The notes under the pieces are model-generated. The model had not been told where the DNA came from, made no database searches, and was given only the letters and a program-made list of their open reading frames with translations. Position numbers and translations under genes: made by a program. Source: Drechslerella dactyloides (taxonomy: Eukaryota; Ascomycota; Orbiliomycetes; Orbiliales; Orbiliaceae). Taken from it: a stretch of 64,000 bases of DNA. This document shows, piece after piece, positions 58,157 to 64,000 of the stretch. The stretch's first letter is position 1, and every line of letters starts with the position of its first letter. The stretch spans positions 1,426,001-1,490,000 of the forward strand of contig JAGTWJ010000007.1 in NCBI GenBank assembly GCA_020064725.1, read 5' to 3'.

Positions 58157-58477
58157 GGCTTCACTTTTTGTTGTGGAATTGGGTGGTCCTGGTGTTCTGC
58201 TGGTGGGGGGGACTGGATTGGTGGGTGGAGATGCAATTCAAAACTTCAAAGCGGCAGATTGGAGTGTGCCATCATTGCTACTTCGCAATGGCTGCGTGGG
58301 AGGCATCACGGTGGGTGGTTGCGGCTTCAATTGAATGCGGTTGTTTTCAGAATGTACATGCCCTGCTGCACTCGCAGACGTGGTTTCCCCCATCCATTTC
58401 ACTTTTCTTTAAATACAATTATTCCCCGCTCCGTCTCCCATGACATCCATCCGTTCGTCCGTGATGCGTGGAGAGTG
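58157..58477. other. Short convergent intergenic region
   Basis: 3' flanks of RAV2 (+) and the subunit j gene (-). No other feature is seen. Confidence 0.5.
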
Positions 58478-58782
58478 CTAATGCGACTCGATCTTGCTCG
58501 GCTTCGCGTTCTTGTTGCGGGGATCGTGGCGGAACTCGTCGGTGTTCGAGAGCGCGTTTTGGCCCTGCCAGACGCCGTAGTACACGATGCCGCCTGCAAT
58601 CGTCAGCATGAGATCAGATCCAAGGAAGCATTGGAGATGTACCGGCGATGATGAACGGCGCCATCGGTTCCCCTGCGAGATGTCAGCCATGATACTTTAT
58701 GAAGCCCGGGAGAGGGGAACTTACAGACGGGAGTCGGCCACTTGCGGCGGAACAGGGCAAAGGCGCCTCCTACTCGCGGCAT
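58478..58782 (-). CDS. ATP18: Mitochondrial F1Fo ATP synthase subunit j (Atp18)
   Basis: Three small exons (58782-58725, 58672-58643, 58593-58478) give a 67-aa protein. The middle exon is only 30 bp. Subunit i/j is a small peripheral membrane subunit of the Fo part, involved in dimer assembly. Diagnostic are WPTPVWEPMAPFIIAGGIVY, a single membrane span, then YGVWQGQNAL and the charged tail HDPRNKNAKPSKIESH, all in the order seen in yeast Atp18. No cleavable presequence is expected. Joining the exons reconstitutes the motif IIAGGIVYYG across a splice site, which supports the model. It is divergent from the mitoribosomal uS14m gene, with 222 bp between starts. Confidence 0.9.
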
Positions 58783-59004
58783 TGTCTCGAGCTGTGAATT
58801 GATTGGTGGTGGAGTTTGGAGTGGCGATGGTGGTGATGATGTCGTTGGAGGTGAGGTCCGTTTGCCGGCTGCGGTTGAGTTTCTTCCGAAGGCTCGTCAC
58901 GTGGCCGCTAAATACTGCGACGACAACGACCACTCACTCTTCGCATCTTCAACTTCATCCCACGATACAATTCACGACAGCACACGACAGAAAGGGGGAT
59001 CACG
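58783..59004. promoter_or_regulatory. Bidirectional promoter ATP18 / MRP2
   Basis: These 222 bp lie between two divergent nuclear genes for mitochondrial proteins. No canonical TATA is seen. Confidence 0.45.
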
Positions 59005-59568
59005 ATGGTGGGGGGTCCTATCAAGGGGTTTTTCCGGGACGCCAGCAAGCCCAAATTCCAACTGTCATGGTGCGCCCTCTGCTACCCCACCACCATCACC
59101 ACCACCTCCCCACTACCACCGCCGCATCGATCAATTGTCACGATACTGACGGCGGAGTAATGTCATAGTTTCGTCCAAGCGCGCACCCTGCGAGACGCGT
59201 ACAAGCGCGAAATGTTCGCCAAGCACGAAGTCGAGCGCCGCGCCCTCCGTTACATCATCGCGAACGGCCAGTTTTCCGCGCGGCAGAAGACGGAGGCCCA
59301 GCTGCAGCTCACGCAGTTGCCCGTCCATAGCCAGCCCACCAAGATCAAGAACCGGTGCGTGATGGGCGGCCGCGGGCGGGCTGTCTTTCGCGAGTTCAAA
59401 ATGGGGCGGGTGAGTTTTCCCCCATCATGAGTGATGGCATCTAGTTCACGAGACAAATCATAGGTGCTTAATATGATGAGTCTGGCTGACGGATAATTTG
59501 TGTAGTTCCCGTTCAGGATGGCGGCGTTGGCGGGCGAGCTGCCCGGTGTCAAGAAGGCGTCGTGGTAG
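59005..59568 (+). CDS. MRP2: Mitochondrial ribosomal protein uS14m
   Basis: Three exons (59005-59069, 59169-59409, 59506-59568) give 122 aa. The S14 core is clear: QARTLRDAYKREMFAKHEVE, RRALRYIIANGQFSAR, QLQLTQLPVHSQPTKIKNRC followed by VMGGRGRAVFREFKMGR, and the family-typical end LAGELPGVKKASW. It is a small-subunit mitoribosomal protein that binds 15S rRNA near the head. The N-terminus (MVGGPIKGFFRDASKPKFQL) is basic, as for mitochondrial import. The first exon was placed because its end (phase 2) joins to make the conserved Cys-Phe-Val before QARTLRD. Confidence 0.9.
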
Positions 59569-59844
59569 ATGCCGCGATACACTGTACATATTGGTATTGA
59601 TGAGCGCACATGCGACTATTGTACATACAGGCTGCGCTCATGCTGCGCTCGATAAAATACATAACAAAATATCATACGCAACTGCTTTTGAAATGGAGAT
59701 GATTTTTGTTCGACCCGTCTTGGGCAGATGCCGATGCTCATTTAATCTCATAAACCACACCGCAAGAACGTGGCCCGCAACGGCAGAACAAGCTGCTTCA
59801 ACAGCAAGCCTCGGCGTCCGCCCGAGACTACCATGCCATATCGT

Positions 59845-61254
59845 CTACGACGGACGGTACCACCCGAGCAGCGCGTAGACGAGGTTGCGCCCCCAAAACA
59901 TCCACCCCCGCGCAGCAGAAAGCTTATTCAGCGTGCGCACAGCGTTGCGGTTGAAGATATCCAACTCGCGCGGCTCGTCGTTGAGTATCTGGACCACGCC
60001 GCCGGCGCTCTGCGGCAGCACGACGAAAACATGCCCCGCGACACTACAATCCGCAAGACAGCGCGTGCCGATGGCCACAACGTCCTCGATGCGCGCAAAC
60101 TCCGTTCCCGCAAGCAGTATCTTTGCGCCGACTGGCACAATCGGGGTCTCGATCCAGTAGGGGCACAGCAGGTTGATGCGAATGCGGTCCGGCAGCGCGG
60201 CCTGTCGCAGCGCGCGGAAGAGGCCGAGGACGGCGTGCTTGGACGTGTTGTAGAGCTCCGCGTGCGTGAGCGGGTAGAGCGAGGCGATCGAGCCGACGAG
60301 GACGAGCGAGCGGTCGTGCGTGGCTGAGGGGAAGGATGCCGGGTCGAGGTGTGGGTGGTTGCGGAAGTATTGGAGGGCGAGGTAGGCGGTGTAGACTACG
60401 CCCGTGATGTTGACGTCGAGGGTAAGAAGGTTTGGCGGCGGTGGGTCCTCACCCGGGGCTATTAGAATATTAATTATCGCTCAAGTTGGTCTCGCAGCGG
60501 CTCAAGTATATTCAATTGAGCAATCGGTGCTGGGAATCATTGTAACGCACTGAATGGCTTGGGGTGGAAGTTCTGGCCGGTCTCCGTGATGCCCGCATTT
60601 GCAATCTGCAAATCCACAATTGAGTATATGTTATAATAATATTTCACCAGTCCCGAAGCCAGAGTGCCAGAGGCTTCGAGCCGAGACTAATATCATGCAG
60701 GATAGAGCGACGTACGACTGAGTCGATGGCCTTCTTGGGCGAGAGGGCGATCGCCTCGCGGAACAGATTGCACTGCGACTTATAGCTCGTCACGTCGCAC
60801 TTGACGGCGTGGACACTACTCAAACTCTCAGCATTTGTCCAATTGCTTCATGTGGTATCATATATCTGGGATGGTCTCATAAACCAGACCCTTTTACAGT
60901 GTGGGGTTGGCTTGCGAGACCATATTGGGGATATTATGTCATACTTTGGATTGCCAGAGCTCTCGCGCAGGCGGGCAACCATCTCAGCCCCATCTTGCAG
61001 GTCGCCAATCACCACCGTCCCGCTGACCAGTAATCGATATCAGCATTGATGCATCTAGGACGTTTGCAGCAGAGAATAACGGACCCGAGTGCGGCCAGCT
61101 GGGTGGCTATCCCCGCGCCAATGCCGCTCAGACCGCCAGTGATCAGAAAAGTCTTGTTGCGGGCCGAGGCCGCATCCCAGGCAGCCGCCAGATCCACATC
61201 CGGCGTCTGGTACACGTCCGGGTTCGGCGGCGGGCGGGCGTACTGCGAGTCCAT
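59845..61254 (-). CDS. Short-chain dehydrogenase/reductase (SDR)
   Basis: Five exons (61254-61085, 61022-60945, 60815-60716, 60605-60551, 60458-59845) give 338 aa. The Rossmann cofactor motif TGGLSGIG is at 39-46. The acidic VVIGDLQD at the end of strand 2 suggests NAD(H) preference. IANAG is the NNAG-equivalent motif. The catalytic Ser191, Tyr204 and Lys208 (GSIAS; YNTSKHA) are in place. This is the 15-PGDH-like classical SDR pattern, and the C-terminus is longer than usual, ending in a hydrophobic WGRNLVYALLGWY that could touch a membrane. The substrate is not predictable. Intron 2 contains a 53-bp fold-back sequence. No linked pathway genes are seen. Confidence 0.88.
60871..60923. repeat. 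Fold-back element inside SDR intron
   Basis: ATGGTCTCATAAACCAGACC at 60871-60890 is an imperfect inverted copy of 60903-60923 (reverse ATGGTCTCGCAAGCCAACCC). The loop is 11-12 bp. It lies within intron 2 of the SDR gene and contains two copies of the window's dispersed GTCTCRYAAACCA word. Confidence 0.7.
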
Positions 61255-61723
61255 TCTGAGCGGAATTTCAAGATCGTTCGCTGATTCGTTCGTCGATTCG
61301 ATTGGATGGATTTGAGTCCAATAGTTCCAACCACGTGATAGGGATGCGGTTTGTCGTCACCGAGCAAGTTTATCAAGTTTATCAAGCGAGTCAAGTTTAC
61401 TTTTGTAATTGTGCGAATTCCCCGCTTTCGTACATACATGCACATGCGCATTCACATTCCATCCCACCCGCCCCTCCAAGACTGATTTTCACCCGCTCGT
61501 GCCACTCTCCAATCACGATCGATCACGCTACGCTCCTCCCTCGCCCCGTCGAAGGCCCGCCCCGTCTCGCTCGGCCGTCCCGTCTGCCTGCCTGTCTGTC
61601 GTCTATAAGTACGGCCCCCCGCTCCCTTTCAACTCCTGCTAATCTCTCTTAGGATGTTAGGAAATCGGATAGTCTCGCGCCGCTCGTTTTTCTTGCTTTT
61701 CCTTCTTTCTTTTGTGAGAGGCT
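61255..61723. promoter_or_regulatory. Divergent intergenic region SDR / orphan gene
   Basis: A pyrimidine-rich stretch with ATCAAGTTTATCAAG repeats at 61369-61396. It should contain the promoters of both flanking genes. Confidence 0.35.
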
Positions 61724-62140
61724 ATGCCTAAGAGGGGGGCGGTCGCCGTCGCCGCTGCGGACCTCCTGTCGCCGGGCTTGCCGGACAATCACCGTCGCTT
61801 GGTCGAGCATGTTCTCGCCGGCGGCGCTCGGCTGGCCAAGGTGAAGGTCGCCCAGCTTCCCCACGGCGTCGGCGTCGTCGCCAGTCAGCGCATTAGGGTG
61901 AGTTTTCTAACTATCTTTGAGCGAGATTTTAATTGTCGGATTTTTTAAATTTTTGAGATAAATTGCGGGCGTTATTGTATTATCCTCGCGTCTTTGAGCG
62001 CTTGAGGCTTGTTGTTTAAGGTTGTCTTTGTGCGATGCGATAGCCCGGTTTTGTAGGACGAGACATCCTGGCCCGGTTACACCATCCGACTTTACTTTGA
62101 GACCCTGTTGCAAGTTGCACCATTTCCGTATTCTTCCTGA
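61724..62140 (+). CDS. Orphan gene, 5' part only
   Basis: Exon 1 is 61724-61897 (58 codons), starting MPKRGAVAVAAADLLSPGLP, continuing DNHRRLVEHVLAGGARLAKV and ending VVASQRIR at a clear donor (AGG|GTGAGT). A likely second exon, 62057-62140, follows an acceptor TTTGTAG and reads DETSWPGYTIRLYFETLLQ in matching phase, then VAPFPYSS and a stop. An alternative is another donor after LLQ, with more exons further right, but none is recognisable in the repetitive DNA that follows. No family is recognised. The region VKVAQLPHGVGVVASQRI faintly recalls the start of SET-like domains, which is not enough to name it. Confidence 0.4.
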
Positions 62141-62289
62141 AATTATCCCTTTTGAGCATTCTTTGCATAATCTTACCGTTATCTCATGGTCCTACCAACA
62201 AACTATCTTGTTATTGCATTTTTTTATCATTCCGATTTATCATTTTCTCGATATTTGCGAATGCTGTTGCGGGCGTCTCAGGCGTTTTT

Positions 62290-62680
62290 CGCAAAGCTAC
62301 ATTATCGCTTCGATTGAAGCTATCCTTCTACTATCCTTTCTCTATCATTCTGCTATCCTTACTATCATTCTATTATCCTTATTATCCTTCCGATATCCTT
62401 TATTATCCTTCCAATATCCTTTTTATCTTTCTATATTCTTCCACGTCCCGTGAGCCGGGTTGCCGTACTTTGTCACTAAGGGGTGGCATTCTGGTCCGCG
62501 AGACGGTATTCTTACTTTATTCTTCTCATATCCTTCGATATCATTCTACTATCATTCATATCCTTCTATTATCATTCATATCCTTCCACTATTCTTCCAA
62601 TATCCTTTTTATCATCACTCAATTATCCTTCCATTATCATTCATATCCTTCTACTATTCTTCTACTATCCTTGCCGTTGA
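62290..62680. repeat. Imperfect TATCCTTC / TATCATTC array
   Basis: Dozens of TATCCTT and TATCATT words, spaced 8-16 bp apart, in an almost pure C/T/A strand. The array is split near 62440-62510 by ordinary sequence. Confidence 0.85.
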
Positions 62681-63440
62681 CGCTGTGTAATAATTGGCTG
62701 TCCTTGCCGGACAGCACAATTGCGTCAGTCATTACCATCCCTCTCGATTTTTGAATTCATGAACTGTCTTGCGAAGCCGTATATATCGATCGCTCAGTTT
62801 CACGGATGTAAGATGGCACGATTGCGTTGGTCTGAACTTCTCGCTGGAACTTGTTGGATTCGCATTCTTTGCATGCAGATCTGTGTAACGGGTGTCTGGT
62901 GGCGTATATTTCCTACTTCTTGTAACTGCAGATCGATTGTCCTTTTTTCCCTCTTCTGCAATGTTGCATTCTGGAGTGTTATTGCACGCACTTGTCTGAA
63001 TCTTCCGAGAGCCTTTCGGGAGTGTGCATTTATGCTTGATTTCCATTCCTGTCATTGTAAGACCGGGAGTGCTGCTTCCGCACTACCTCCGAAATGCTGT
63101 ACTTTGTTACTATTATTCTCGACATCACATCCTTTTCATCTCACCCTTCATCATCTGTTTCATTACCTGGCATGCGATCATCCGCTTTATCGTCACTCGC
63201 AATCATCTATTTTACTGTCGGTTATGCATTCACCCATTCTTCTTGCCATCTGCTGCAATTACCCGCGTGACTGTTGCTCACGCGGTCCTACTCTGCTGTC
63301 TCTCCGTCTCACCATCGGATCAAGACCACTTTCGGTCTCGGAGACATTCCCCCCATACAATCCCCATCATTGGTCCCTGCATCGTCCCGCTTTACCCCGC
63401 TCTTGCCGTTCAAGTTTACCCAGCCGCCATAAGTTCCCAA

Positions 63441-63566
63441 GCAATCAAGATTGTCTCAGATGTATCGTGTCGAGAGGTTCTCGCGTAGTCTCGAGGTCTG
63501 AGCGGCTGACTCGGGCGGGTCTAGCCTCGAGACTACCCTCCCGCGAGCAATCAAGGTTGTCTCAGA
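63441..63566. repeat. 20-bp direct repeat flanking inverted words
   Basis: GCAATCAAGATTGTCTCAGA at 63441-63460 recurs at 63547-63566 with one change (106-bp offset). Between the copies lie TAGTCTCGAGG (63486-63496) and CTAGCCTCGAGACTA (63521-63535), which are inverted relative to each other. Confidence 0.75.
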
Positions 63567-64000
63567 GGTGCATATAGCCGCTGGATATTGCGAGATGCAG
63601 TCTTCCTCAGACTTGCACGGAACGACCGCTGCGAGGTGCCGTCAGCTGTATTCTCCTGTATGACGATCATCTTGGGGGCAAACACGGCAGACTGCATGAT
63701 CTTGCGGGCCGGTCTTTTGCCTTTTCTCGGCGAGCCCGCAGACGTGCCACGTTCTCCGTCTTTGCATTTGGATTGTCTCACAAGCTAGCCTGCTGTCCGT
63801 GAGTCTGCGAAGCACGCGAGTTGGAGGACGGCGTTCGGTGCACGAGACCATATTTGCGGTGTCTGACTATCGAGTCGTTCTGAACCTGATACATTTGGTT
63901 GTCTCACAAAGTTGGCTCGATGCTCCTCTGTTCATATTTTTCCCTTCCTTGAATACCAGCCTTCTCCCTTGTCCACCGGTCTGGCACCCGTGAATATACC

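Larger units (their letters stand above)
62141..64000. other. Pyrimidine-rich, repeat-laden right flank
   Basis: No gene is supported. It holds the TATCCTTC/TATCATTC array (62290-62680), a 20-bp direct repeat (63441 and 63547), inverted TCTCGAGAC words (63486-63535), and TGTCTCACAA words at 63773 and 63900. A long frame at 62720-63577 is judged non-coding. Confidence 0.5.

Noticed and set aside
62720..63577. 285-codon + strand frame
   Set aside because: It lies in pyrimidine-rich DNA, is Ser/Leu/Cys/His/Pro-rich without any motif, and competes with other open frames.

Overview
The window looks like nuclear DNA of a filamentous ascomycete (Pezizomycotina-type). Genes are compact and carry short GT-AG introns (mostly 50-160 bp). 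There is no operon logic, and many neighbouring genes are divergent or convergent. The families are typically fungal: DASH subunit Spc19, Rim2-type carrier, Sec2 exchange factor, Rav2/Rogdi, fungal Mrp2 and ATP synthase subunit j. I cannot assign a species. No CRISPR array, prophage, intact transposase, rRNA gene or convincing tRNA gene was seen.

Layout. 1-6.1 kb is a gene-empty stretch with simple repeats. 6.2-8.8 kb holds a Ser-rich protein with a VIT-like N-terminus and no vWA domain. 9.6-14.9 kb holds lipoyl synthase (-), an SNX3-type sorting nexin (+), Elongator subunit Elp6 (-) and a Cys-form selenoprotein K homologue (+). 15.5-19.1 kb holds an Ala/Pro/Glu-repeat protein (-) and a membrane J-protein with microexons (-). 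20.7-23.1 kb is APC5 (-). 24.9-28.1 kb is a ribosomal protein trio: eL37 (-), uS4/RPS9 (-), eL21 (+). 28.8-32.0 kb holds Spc19 (-) and a Rim2-like mitochondrial carrier (+). 32.6-41.6 kb is sparse: a frameshifted ankyrin gene (-), an orphan ORF (-), a VOC-fold protein (-) and a PDCD5 homologue (-). 44.1-46.0 kb is a single-exon gene with a zinc-deaminase-like motif (+). 49.3-51.7 kb is a Sec2-type Rab GEF (+) preceded by a degenerate repeat array. 53-54.6 kb holds two small orphan genes (-). 57.0-61.3 kb is dense: Rav2/Rogdi (+), ATP synthase subunit j (-), mitoribosomal uS14m (+) and an SDR (-). 61.7 kb to the right end holds one orphan 5' exon followed by pyrimidine-rich repetitive DNA.

Most genes are housekeeping: mitochondrial function, translation, cell division and trafficking. 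There is no sign of a biosynthetic cluster. The less ordinary content is (i) the deaminase-like gene, (ii) the VIT-like protein, and (iii) a set of small fold-back and tandem repeats between genes and inside one intron. These repeats share short words such as GTCTCGTAAACCA and TAGTCTCGAGGCTAG and may be relics of non-autonomous elements. All exon models were read by eye from splice sites, phase and family resemblance, without transcript data.
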